Shown here in pieces: positions 16,111 to 24,409 of a stretch of DNA of 31,300 nucleotides. Within the stretch, counting starts at the first letter, position 1. Each line of letters begins with the position of its first letter. Both the position numbers and the translations under genes were made by a program. The stretch lies in IMG/VR virus record IMGVR_UViG_3300020312_000122, positions 1 to 31,300 of that record; one strand, written 5' to 3'. The DNA comes from a virus. The notes under the pieces were generated by a model, which worked only from the letters and a program-made list of their open reading frames with translations, ran no database searches and was not told the origin of the DNA.

Positions 16111-16396
16111 CTTCCATACCTAAAAACTTTGATGAGATCAGATCATGCTTCTCATCAAATTCATAACGCTGACGGCTATGGGTTTTATCTCCTTGAACTA
16201 TGAGATAATATCTATGGCCGTATATATTTTTTGTGACACCTATGGATAATATGGGGCGGTCTTCATATTTCTGACCTACATCATAAGGTATAGTTTTTGG
16301 ATCTCCAGTGAAAGGAGCTTGCATCCTAGACCATAGATGCTCTCTAGTTCTGTACTCACCTATCGGTGCGTTTCTATCTCGAATGGTACCAGGCAT
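16103..16396 (-). CDS. Hypothetical protein, the only minus-strand gene
   Basis: This is a 97-residue frame in a 329-nt stretch with no plausible plus-strand gene. Its composition is that of a folded small protein (MPGTIRDRNAPIGEYRTREH, ILSIGVTKNIYGHRYYLIVQ, KFLGMEV) with several aromatic and basic residues and no low complexity. The first half looks flexible; the second half alternates as beta strands. No strong ribosome-binding site precedes ATG 16396 on its strand. Because it points against late transcription, it might be expressed early, or its orientation may be a relic of insertion. No function is recognised. Confidence 0.6.
   Translation of the reverse strand: MPGTIRDRNAPIGEYRTREHLWSRMQAPFTGDPKTIPYDVGQKYEDRPILSIGVTKNIYGHRYYLIVQGDKTHSRQRYEFDEKHDLISSKFLGMEVT
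16128..16159 (+). repeat. 10-bp inverted repeat near the convergent gene ends
   Basis: TTTGATGAGA and TCTCATCAAA form a perfect 10-bp stem with a 12-nt loop, 18 nt after the stop of the plus-strand operon. On the minus strand it is followed by GTTTTTAGG. It could act as a weak terminator or transcript 3'-end stabiliser for the cassette, although it lies within the last codons of the minus-strand gene and has no plus-strand T tract. Confidence 0.4.
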
Positions 16397-16402
16397 TTGT
16401 TC

Positions 16403-16410
16403 TATAAATA
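16403..16410 (+). promoter_or_regulatory. T4-type late promoter TATAAATA
   Basis: This is a perfect match to the T4 late promoter element, 29 nt before ATG 16440 in the short intergenic space after the minus-strand gene. With transcription starting a few bases downstream, the leader would be about 20-25 nt. An AGAGGA at 16415-16420 is too far (about 19 nt) to be an ordinary Shine-Dalgarno site. This promoter should drive 16440 and probably gp13-gp16. Confidence 0.8.
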
Positions 16411-16439
16411 CAAAAGAGGATAATACTGACCCAATATAG

Positions 16440-19400
16440 ATGGCAACCCTATTAGTAAAGGTCGCGGATTCTACAACTCTGTCTGGTGCTCAAACAGCAA
16501 TAATCAGTCAGCATAGCTATTTAGAAGTTGTACGTTCCTTCAGAACCTTTAAGACTATTGAATTTAAGGCTCCCAGTGAGGATCAGGATTCAATCGATTC
16601 AATCAGAAAATTACCATACGTAGTTGGTGCTACTTATGATAAGGAGTTTTCTATTGCTCCTGTAGAAGAGAAAGTAGAAACTGTAGAGTTTACGAATGAT
16701 GTGATTGAGGAGGCAACTGCGTCTTCATCACCTGATGCTGATAATAAGAATACAAGAATTTTAACTGGATCTGGTGGTGGTACCATTTATGTAAAGGTTG
16801 CTAACTATAGTGGTAATCTCCGTTTCCAGTTCTCAAGTACCCAAGGTGGTGTCTACAGTAGGATATCAACCTACCAAGGTTTCACACAAGGTGGTACATA
16901 TACATTTGACCAAGCAGATTCTTCAAACGCTGGTCACAGAATATTATTCTCATTAACTCCTGATGGTACCCATAAGGATGGTACAGATTATACTACTGGT
17001 GTAACTACTGCTGGTACTCCAGGATCTTCTGGTGCTTATACACGTATTACTATTGGTGCTTCAACTCCATCTGTGTTATACTGGTACAATGCTAGTAACT
17101 CAGATTATGGTGCTTGGGATGATAGTCCCCTAAGATATGGTTGTCTTGCTGTACATGATTTCTGGCATCTTGATAGAATTACTAAACAAAATAGAAGCTA
17201 CTTAAATGGACAATACTATACTACGGAAGAGGCTGATGGTGTTGACCTGTACGTTCTTGATACTGGTGTTAGAGGAGCGTCGCGCCCGACAGGAAACAAC
17301 GTAGGATTACATCCAGAGTTATTTGATGTAACTAATAACGCAGACTTAAATGGTTTGTCTGAACAACAGGCATATCGTGTCTACGAAGTCGCAGGATACA
17401 ACTCAGGTTATACGGTAAACGGAAATGCTAACTCGAACGAAGATGATAACGGTCACGGGACTGAGTGTGCTGTGCTTGCTGGTGGTATTAAATCAGGTGT
17501 TGCGAGAAAGATCAAAGTCTACGGTGTAAAATGTTTTAGTTCTGCTGGTAGTGGATCACTCTCAGGTATTATGAATGCCTATCAGGCTGTTATAAACCAT
17601 AATGATTCAGGACATGCGAACTACAAAGGTAACACTAGACCAGCAGTTATTAATGCTAGTTTTGGTCCAACGACTCCTAGTGGAGCATTCCCATATATCG
17701 AATTAAACGAATCGGGAACTGACGCAGGGTTTGACATCGAACTATATGACGAGACAGAGAAAGAAGTAGTAGATGCTAATATAGTTCTCGTTAGATCTGC
17801 TGGTAATGGTTTCAAAGACTCTGGTGATAACTTCGCTGGACCTTTACAGACAAGATTTAAAGCTGGTGCTAGATCATCAGGTTATCAGGATGGTGACGTA
17901 AACATCTTTGATGTGAACATACCATCTATATCTGTAGGTGCTACAGATTATAATGACAGATGGGCAGACTTCTCTAACTATGGATCAGGTTGTACAACTA
18001 CTGCTCCAGGTCAACACATAACATGTCCTGCTTATGACTGGACTACCAATACAACATACACTTCAGTAAGTAACTATGTAAACATTGGTGGTACATCATT
18101 CTCTGGACCGATTGTTGCTGGTGTTGTATGCCAATTCATTGGTGCTAATGATTATCTCCTTACTACCAATACTCTACCTACCCTATGTAAGAACTGGGTT
18201 AGACAGAGTGGTGGTGCTGGTAAATACAATGCTATCAGTAGTGAAGCATACCCTATTAATAGTGCTAAGGAAATTAAACTACCAGACAACCCATTTGAAG
18301 TTTCTAATGGTAGTAATCAAGTAAAGGTTAGTTTTAACTCTGCTGACTCATCTGAGTTTCTAAACAGAATTGGTAAGAAGATTCAGTTAAGGACTCCTTC
18401 TATGCCTACTGTTGGTGGTATAAACATTGGAGATGCTACTAGACAATGGCATGGAATCATAGCACAGGATCCTTCTAATAATAATATAACAATTCAATTA
18501 ACCAACTCTGGTACATCAGATGCTACTGGTGGTGGTTCTGGTAACTACATGGCAATCATATCTGATACCCATGAGGTAACAGATGGTCCTACATTTGCTA
18601 ACGTAGCTCTGTATGCTGAACTTGATAGTGAAGAGGCAGGTCACACAGGTAGAACTGTTGATCAACTTCCAGTTGATACAGGTGTTGACTTTAACTTCCA
18701 AGACACTGGTTCACTCCTTAGTAAAGTAAGAGGTTTATTTACCAAGTATATTAATAAGAGTATAGCTTGGCATAGATCACCAGGTGGATTACATTCTACT
18801 GGTGGTCCTCAGACTGAGAGTGGTAGAGTGTGGTGGAAAACCACAGGAGCTACCGCTGGTACTTACTATGCTCAGTGTACTGCCCATACAAACATGTATG
18901 GTACTATTAACCTCAGTGGTAGTGGTGGATCTGCTATTAGGAAATGGAATGTTACAGATGCTGGAAATGGTGCTTATAATTTCGCAGAGCAGAATGTAGC
19001 ATCAACATCATTGATGATCAATGTAACCAATACTGGTAGTAGTGACTACACTATATCTGGTACTGATAGAGATACTACTCATAGTTCTGCTGCTGATCCT
19101 GGAATAAAAGTATGGATTGGAGATACAGTAACCTTTGCTGTTAACGCAACTGGTCACCCCTTCTATCTTAAGACACAGGCTGGTACTGGTACAGGAAATC
19201 AGATATCATCAGGAGTATCAGGTCAAGGTTCTGAGGTAGGTAACGTTGTATGGAATACAACAGGAGCTACCGCTGGTACTTACTATTACCAATGTGAATT
19301 CCATGGTGGTATGGTTGGATCTATTACTCTTGCTCAACCAGGAGAATCAGGTGATGACATAACAATTAATTCTACTATTGGAGATGTCTTAGTATTTGAT

Positions 19401-22271
19401 GTCAATGCTACTGGTCATCCATTTGTCATTAAGGATACTCAAGGCAGTGGAACATCTAATCAAGTTACATCAGGAGTTGGTGGTGATGGATTTGCTAACA
19501 GTTCAGTCAAATCTATTCAAGCTGGTATTAACACATTTACAAGTTATGCTAGTGAACCATTTAATATAAGAGAATATACAATCACTGGAGATAGTTTATC
19601 TGGAACAGGTTTATCATTGAATACCACTACTGGAGAGCTAAGTGGTACTGTTACATCGAGCTATCAAGATGGTTTCTATCTTGTGACAGTCAACGAACTG
19701 ACCAGTGGTGAATCACAAAGTTATAATTTCCACACAACTGGAACTGGTGTGGTAGTAACTATCGGATCGCAACCTCAAAATGCTAACATTGAAGCGGGTG
19801 CTGGAACAAACGCTACCTTCGGTCCACTGAATGCTAGTACGTCCGATAGTTCTACCATTACCTATAAGTGGCAATACACTACAGGTGGGTCGTGGGCAGA
19901 TATAAGTTCTCTTGCTGGACATAGTGGTGAGACAACAGATACATTAACTGTTGATGATGACTATGCATATAATGGATGGCAGTACCGATGCGTCTGCGAT
20001 TCTAATACAGCAGCAACTACTACAACTACTAATGCTGCTACATTAACAGTATACAGAACGGTTACAGTTGATACCCAACCAACAGCCCAGTCCGCTGTCG
20101 CTCCTGCTGCTGCTACATTTACAGCTGCTGGTAGTACAGCTGATGCTGCTGCTGTAACTTATCAATGGGAAAAATCAGAAGATGATACAGCATGGCATGT
20201 CATCTCTGGTGCTACAAATAATACATATACCACTACTGCTACAACATATGATCAAGGTGGTACTCCACCAGGATCATTTGATGCTGATCATAATGATTAC
20301 TTCAGAGTAAAAATTAATGCTGTTGGAGCATCTGAGGTCACCTCAAATAGTGCTATCTTAACAGTTACACGAACTATTACTATAACAGATCAGCCTGATA
20401 ATGAAACAGGATCTATAGGTGGTACTAGAACATTCACTGTTGCTGCTACTTTATCTGATGGAGACAATAGTGATGTAGTATTCCAGTGGCAATTATCTAT
20501 TGATGATGGTAGTAACTGGAGTAATATAGGTGGTGCTACAAGTGCTTCGTATACTACACCTACATTAACAAACCAGATGGATGAGTATCAATATAGATGC
20601 TTCCTATCTGCTCCTGGTGCTACTAATGTAATATCTAATGCTGCTGTACTACAGGTAGAAACCGTACAAGTTTCAGTAACAGCACATCCAACTAATCAAT
20701 CTGCTGATGAGACAGGTACGGTTACCTTTACTTGTGCTGGTACGGTAGACAACAGTGCTATAACCGCACTATTAAATTCTTCCTTCGGAGTAGGAAACTG
20801 GGTAACTCCTTCAGGTGGTGGTGCTTCTGCTAAGGCTGAGACTGCTGCTGACCCTGAATTATACAATTCTATATGGAGTGATCACACACCAACACTAACA
20901 TATCAGTGGGAGAAATCAGATGATGGTGGTAGTAACTGGTCATCAGTGGCTGGTGCTACTTCTGACTCATACACAACAAATGCTCTAACTTATGCTGATG
21001 ATCATGACGATCAGTATCGTTGTGTATTAGATGCTACAGGTGCTGATGCTGCTGCTACAACAAATGCTGCTACTGTAACAGTATACAGAACTCATCAGAT
21101 TACAACTCAACCTTTAAACGCAACAGGTAATGAGGGTGGAACAGTAACCTATACAGTTGCTGGTTCTACATCTAGTGGATCGCATACTTATCAATGGCAG
21201 AAGTCTGACGATACTGTCAACTATAACAATATACCTGGTGCTACTGCTGCTACATACCAGACTCCATCTCTTGTATTTGCTACTGATAATGAAGATAGAT
21301 TCAAGTGTGTTTTAAGTTTGGTTGGTGCTCAATCATCCCTTACTTCAACGTACGCTAACTTAACAGTTCTGAGAGTTATTACTATCAGTGCTCAACCACA
21401 AGATGCTACTGTTGTTGAAGGTAACGCAGCAACATTTAGTATTACTGCTGCTATAACCAGTGGTGCTATTAACTACCAGTGGCAGAATTCAACTGACTCT
21501 GGTGCTAATTGGTCTAATATTATAGGTGCTACTTCTGCCTCATACACAACACAAGCGATGCCGTTCCCAACGGTTAACAACCAGTATCGTTGTGTACTTT
21601 CTAATAGTAATGCTATATCAATTACATCTGATGCTGCTAACATAACAGTTAATGAATCTGAATTTGTATCACCACCATCTACTATATCTGTCAATATTGA
21701 TACTGATACAACCTTAGCATATAATAGACAACCAACATTCACTACTGCTGCTTTCAATAGTCAGTACGCAGGTTCTACTCACTATGCTACTTACTGGTTA
21801 GTTAAGAGAGTTAGTGATAACACTGTTGTATATGATACATCACAGATCACAGTTCCTGACTTGTCTGCTGGTGATACAGTAAACTTAACTACATTTACAG
21901 TACCATCTAGTTACCTAGATTTTGATACAACTTACTCAGCACAAGCTAAGTATAAAGATAACGCAGGTTTAGTATCATCCTATGGTAATCCAACAGTTTT
22001 CAAGACACCAGTTGTAGATCAACCTGTTATACAGGCATTTACTCCAGCATTTAATCCAACGATTAATGTTATAACTCCAGCAATTAAAGGTGGGTATGGT
22101 CACAATTCTACTGACTGGCAGTTCTCTCAAGCAGAAACCTTCTTGAATATTGAGCACCAATCATTAGGAAACTCAACCAACTTACTACAATACACTTTAC
22201 CAGGTGATGTAAATTTATTACCTACAACTACATATTATGTACGTGTGAGATTTAACGTCGATACAGTTTAA
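16440..22271 (+). CDS. Giant virion-type protein: subtilisin-like protease with cupredoxin-like and Ig-like domains
   Basis: This is a 1943-residue multidomain protein. Residues 1-75 resemble a subtilisin propeptide (TLLVKV..., then KLPYVVGATYDKEF). Residues 235-590 are an S8 peptidase domain with Asp in DLYVLDTGV (D274), His in DNGHGTECA (H339), oxyanion Asn in SAGNGF (N456) and nucleophile Ser in GGTSFSGP (S553), so the triad is intact. Residues 780-1020 hold cupredoxin-like segments with amicyanin-style C-x2-H-x2-M motifs (C813/H816/M819 and C952/H955/M958). Six Ig-like repeats span about 1105-1737 with TYQW...YRC motifs, then a beta-rich fibronectin-like tail of about 200 residues. It lies just upstream of the neck genes and behind a late promoter. 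It is probably a virion surface or tail protein that may process itself or cut host surface proteins; location and activity are inferred. Confidence 0.85.
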   Translation: MATLLVKVADSTTLSGAQTAIISQHSYLEVVRSFRTFKTIEFKAPSEDQDSIDSIRKLPYVVGATYDKEFSIAPVEEKVETVEFTNDVIEEATASSSPDADNKNTRILTGSGGGTIYVKVANYSGNLRFQFSSTQGGVYSRISTYQGFTQGGTYTFDQADSSNAGHRILFSLTPDGTHKDGTDYTTGVTTAGTPGSSGAYTRITIGASTPSVLYWYNASNSDYGAWDDSPLRYGCLAVHDFWHLDRITKQNRSYLNGQYYTTEEADGVDLYVLDTGVRGASRPTGNNVGLHPELFDVTNNADLNGLSEQQAYRVYEVAGYNSGYTVNGNANSNEDDNGHGTECAVLAGGIKSGVARKIKVYGVKCFSSAGSGSLSGIMNAYQAVINHNDSGHANYKGNTRPAVINASFGPTTPSGAFPYIELNESGTDAGFDIELYDETEKEVVDANIVLVRSAGNGFKDSGDNFAGPLQTRFKAGARSSGYQDGDVNIFDVNIPSISVGATDYNDRWADFSNYGSGCTTTAPGQHITCPAYDWTTNTTYTSVSNYVNIGGTSFSGPIVAGVVCQFIGANDYLLTTNTLPTLCKNWVRQSGGAGKYNAISSEAYPINSAKEIKLPDNPFEVSNGSNQVKVSFNSADSSEFLNRIGKKIQLRTPSMPTVGGINIGDATRQWHGIIAQDPSNNNITIQLTNSGTSDATGGGSGNYMAIISDTHEVTDGPTFANVALYAELDSEEAGHTGRTVDQLPVDTGVDFNFQDTGSLLSKVRGLFTKYINKSIAWHRSPGGLHSTGGPQTESGRVWWKTTGATAGTYYAQCTAHTNMYGTINLSGSGGSAIRKWNVTDAGNGAYNFAEQNVASTSLMINVTNTGSSDYTISGTDRDTTHSSAADPGIKVWIGDTVTFAVNATGHPFYLKTQAGTGTGNQISSGVSGQGSEVGNVVWNTTGATAGTYYYQCEFHGGMVGSITLAQPGESGDDITINSTIGDVLVFDVNATGHPFVIKDTQGSGTSNQVTSGVGGDGFANSSVKSIQAGINTFTSYASEPFNIREYTITGDSLSGTGLSLNTTTGELSGTVTSSYQDGFYLVTVNELTSGESQSYNFHTTGTGVVVTIGSQPQNANIEAGAGTNATFGPLNASTSDSSTITYKWQYTTGGSWADISSLAGHSGETTDTLTVDDDYAYNGWQYRCVCDSNTAATTTTTNAATLTVYRTVTVDTQPTAQSAVAPAAATFTAAGSTADAAAVTYQWEKSEDDTAWHVISGATNNTYTTTATTYDQGGTPPGSFDADHNDYFRVKINAVGASEVTSNSAILTVTRTITITDQPDNETGSIGGTRTFTVAATLSDGDNSDVVFQWQLSIDDGSNWSNIGGATSASYTTPTLTNQMDEYQYRCFLSAPGATNVISNAAVLQVETVQVSVTAHPTNQSADETGTVTFTCAGTVDNSAITALLNSSFGVGNWVTPSGGGASAKAETAADPELYNSIWSDHTPTLTYQWEKSDDGGSNWSSVAGATSDSYTTNALTYADDHDDQYRCVLDATGADAAATTNAATVTVYRTHQITTQPLNATGNEGGTVTYTVAGSTSSGSHTYQWQKSDDTVNYNNIPGATAATYQTPSLVFATDNEDRFKCVLSLVGAQSSLTSTYANLTVLRVITISAQPQDATVVEGNAATFSITAAITSGAINYQWQNSTDSGANWSNIIGATSASYTTQAMPFPTVNNQYRCVLSNSNAISITSDAANITVNESEFVSPPSTISVNIDTDTTLAYNRQPTFTTAAFNSQYAGSTHYATYWLVKRVSDNTVVYDTSQITVPDLSAGDTVNLTTFTVPSSYLDFDTTYSAQAKYKDNAGLVSSYGNPTVFKTPVVDQPVIQAFTPAFNPTINVITPAIKGGYGHNSTDWQFSQAETFLNIEHQSLGNSTNLLQYTLPGDVNLLPTTTYYVRVRFNVDTV
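18843..18869 (+). repeat. 27-nt exact direct repeat, copy A (cupredoxin-like motif)
   Basis: This stretch, encoding the TTGATAGTYY strand just before the first copper-type motif, is identical over 27 nt to 19260-19286. The flanking sequence is similar but diverged. Exact nucleotide identity inside a repeated protein domain points to recent duplication or gene conversion. Confidence 0.8.
19260..19286 (+). repeat. 27-nt exact direct repeat, copy B (cupredoxin-like motif)
   Basis: This is the second copy of the repeat at 18843-18869, 417 nt downstream, just before the second C-x2-H-x2-M motif. The pair could recombine and add or delete one 139-codon unit in frame (417 is divisible by 3). Confidence 0.8.
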
Positions 22272-23080
22272 TGGCAAAACCAGCAACTAGGACTGCTCTT
22301 ATAGAGTATTCCCTCAGAAAACTGGGAGCACCAGTTTTAGAAATTAATGTAGATGATGATCAGATAGATGATCTGGTAGATGATGCTGTTCAGTTCTTTA
22401 ACGAGAGGAACAGTGATGGCTACATGAGAACTTTCTTAAAGTATAAGTTTGATCAGGCTACTATAGATCTGATGAAGTCTGATACTACAGAAACTGTAAC
22501 ACAGGTAGGTGCTAGAGCAACAGAATTTCTTACACAGAATAATTTCATTGAGATGCCTGAGCATGTAACTCAGGTGGTTAAGATATTTGATTTCACTTCA
22601 AAGAATACTACTAACATGTTTGATGTTAGGTATCAGTGGAGACTTAACGATCTTTGGGACTTGACCCAGACTGAGATCTTAACATATGAAATGGTTAACA
22701 GGAGGATGGAAGATATCTATTGGTTACTAGAGGGTCAGAAGCAATTAAGATTCCAGATGAGAGGGGATAAACTCTATATGGATCTAGACTTTAAGACTGA
22801 TGTTAACGATGGAGACTTCTTAGTATTTGACTGTTGGAGAGCATTAGATCCTACAGTAGATGCTGATTTATATAATGACATCTTCCTCAAGAGATATCTA
22901 ACTTCTCTTATCAAGAGACAGTGGGGTCAGAACCTTAGTAAGTTCAAGGGTGCTCAGTTACCTGGCGGTATCACTATGAATGGTGAGGAGTTATATCGAG
23001 AGGGTCAGAGAGAAATCGATGAACTCGAAGAGAAGATGATCAGCACTTATGAAATCCCACCAATGGATATGATTGGATGA
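22271..23080 (+). CDS. 13: Neck protein gp13
   Basis: This 269-residue protein is the T4-like gp13 head-completion or neck protein. The N-terminus TALIEYSLRKLGAPVLEINV followed by DDDQIDDLVDDAVQFFNERN is the hallmark of cyanomyovirus gp13. In the T4 model, gp13 joins gp14 at the filled head's portal vertex and prepares it for tail attachment. It starts on the last base of the preceding stop (TAATG) and ends overlapped by gp14 (ATGA). Length is close to the family norm (T4 gp13 is about 309 aa), with no inserted domain. Confidence 0.93.
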   Translation: MAKPATRTALIEYSLRKLGAPVLEINVDDDQIDDLVDDAVQFFNERNSDGYMRTFLKYKFDQATIDLMKSDTTETVTQVGARATEFLTQNNFIEMPEHVTQVVKIFDFTSKNTTNMFDVRYQWRLNDLWDLTQTEILTYEMVNRRMEDIYWLLEGQKQLRFQMRGDKLYMDLDFKTDVNDGDFLVFDCWRALDPTVDADLYNDIFLKRYLTSLIKRQWGQNLSKFKGAQLPGGITMNGEELYREGQREIDELEEKMISTYEIPPMDMIG

Positions 23081-24408
23081 GAAACGTATTTTTTACTCAC
23101 GGAACTCGGAACGAACAGTTCCTACAACAGGATCTTACTGAAGAGTTTATCAAGATGTTTGGGATGGATATATTGTATATCCCCAGACAACTGGTACATC
23201 AAGATGGTGTATTCAATGAAGAGGTTGCGTCTGAATTTGACGATAGCTATCTGATTGAAGCATACCTAGAGAACTTTGATGGGTTCCAGGGTGGTGGAGA
23301 TTTATTAACTAAGTTTGGTATTAGACAGACTGATGAGATAAGTATGGTTATCTCTCAGCAAAGATTTCAGGATTTGATATCACAATTCCTTCTATTAGAT
23401 AAGGACATCGTTGTTGGTGATAGACCACAAGAAGGGGATCTGATATTTTTTCCATTAAGTTCTAACTATTTTGAAATCAAGTTCGTAGAACATGAAGAGC
23501 CGTTCTATCAACTTGGAAAGAATTATGTTTATAAGCTTAAAGCAGAACTCTTCGAGTACAGTGACGAGCAGGGAGAATTCTTTGCTGGTGACGATGAGCT
23601 TATAGATACAGGGTATACAGTACAATACTATTATCTGGTTACACCAGGTCAATCAGCAGCCGCATCGCCTATTATCAGCAATGGATCGATCACCCAAGGA
23701 GTCGTCACTACAAACGGAAGTAAGTACAATTTCACTCCTAGTGTTACTTGCAGTGGAGACGGGAGTGGTTGTACTGCTCACGCTGAGATGATTGTAGTTA
23801 ATGTATCTGGATCAGTCCCAACCAGAGTCGCAACCTTTAACCCTACTGTAGTTAACGGTAAGATGACTGGATTAGAAATTTTAGATGGAGGTGCTGGATA
23901 TGATGTATCTAGATCTAGTATTGATTTCAGTGATCCTGCTAGTACAGGCACCAAACCTGTGGTTACCCCGACTTTTGACTCAAACGGTTCGCTTACTAAG
24001 GTTGAGATCACTAATGAGGGGGAGGGTTACGACTCGGTAGAAAGGATAGTTATTGATAGTGGTGGTACAGGATATACTACTGCTAGCTTTACTGTTCAAT
24101 CTGTACCCACTGGTTTGTCAGGTGAATTTACTGATGGTGAGACTGTTACTGGTAGCACTTCATCTGGTACAGCACTATTGGCAGACTGGGATAAGGCAGA
24201 GGGATGGCTCAAACTTAAAAACCCAACTGATGACTTCTCTATTGGTGAGCAGTTAGTTGGAAATACTTCTGGCGCGTCTATCTATATACATAGTTTTAAT
24301 GCGATGAAGACAACTGATACTAAATTCTCAGACAGTACCTTGTTTGAAACAGAAGCTGATGACATCTTAGACTTTAGTGAAGGAAACCCATTTGGAATAG
24401 CTACTTGA
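23077..24408 (+). CDS. 14: Neck protein gp14 with a large inserted beta-repeat domain
   Basis: The first 185 residues (VFFTHGTRNEQFLQQDLTEE, FGMDILYIPR, ISMVISQQRFQDL) and the last 35 (KFSDSTLFETEADDILDFSE, then GNPFGIAT) match T4-like gp14, the neck component acting with gp13. The protein has 443 residues against about 256 in T4. The excess lies at about 190-395, a Gly/Ser/Thr-rich stretch with GAGYDVSRSSIDF, EGEGYDSVERIVI and GTGYTTASFTV units like the GxGYxxxP repeats of the fibre at 1-4769, followed by a DGETVTGSTSSGTALL segment. The insert sits near the C-terminus and would project from the neck as a decoration or whisker-like element. It overlaps gp13 by 4 nt. Confidence 0.92.
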   Translation: MRNVFFTHGTRNEQFLQQDLTEEFIKMFGMDILYIPRQLVHQDGVFNEEVASEFDDSYLIEAYLENFDGFQGGGDLLTKFGIRQTDEISMVISQQRFQDLISQFLLLDKDIVVGDRPQEGDLIFFPLSSNYFEIKFVEHEEPFYQLGKNYVYKLKAELFEYSDEQGEFFAGDDELIDTGYTVQYYYLVTPGQSAAASPIISNGSITQGVVTTNGSKYNFTPSVTCSGDGSGCTAHAEMIVVNVSGSVPTRVATFNPTVVNGKMTGLEILDGGAGYDVSRSSIDFSDPASTGTKPVVTPTFDSNGSLTKVEITNEGEGYDSVERIVIDSGGTGYTTASFTVQSVPTGLSGEFTDGETVTGSTSSGTALLADWDKAEGWLKLKNPTDDFSIGEQLVGNTSGASIYIHSFNAMKTTDTKFSDSTLFETEADDILDFSEGNPFGIAT

Positions 24409-24409
24409 T

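Noticed and set aside
16111-16439. A tRNA or non-coding RNA gene in the largest gap of the plus strand
   Set aside because: No cloverleaf with CCA end or T-loop GTTC was found. The interval is better explained by the minus-strand gene and the late promoter.
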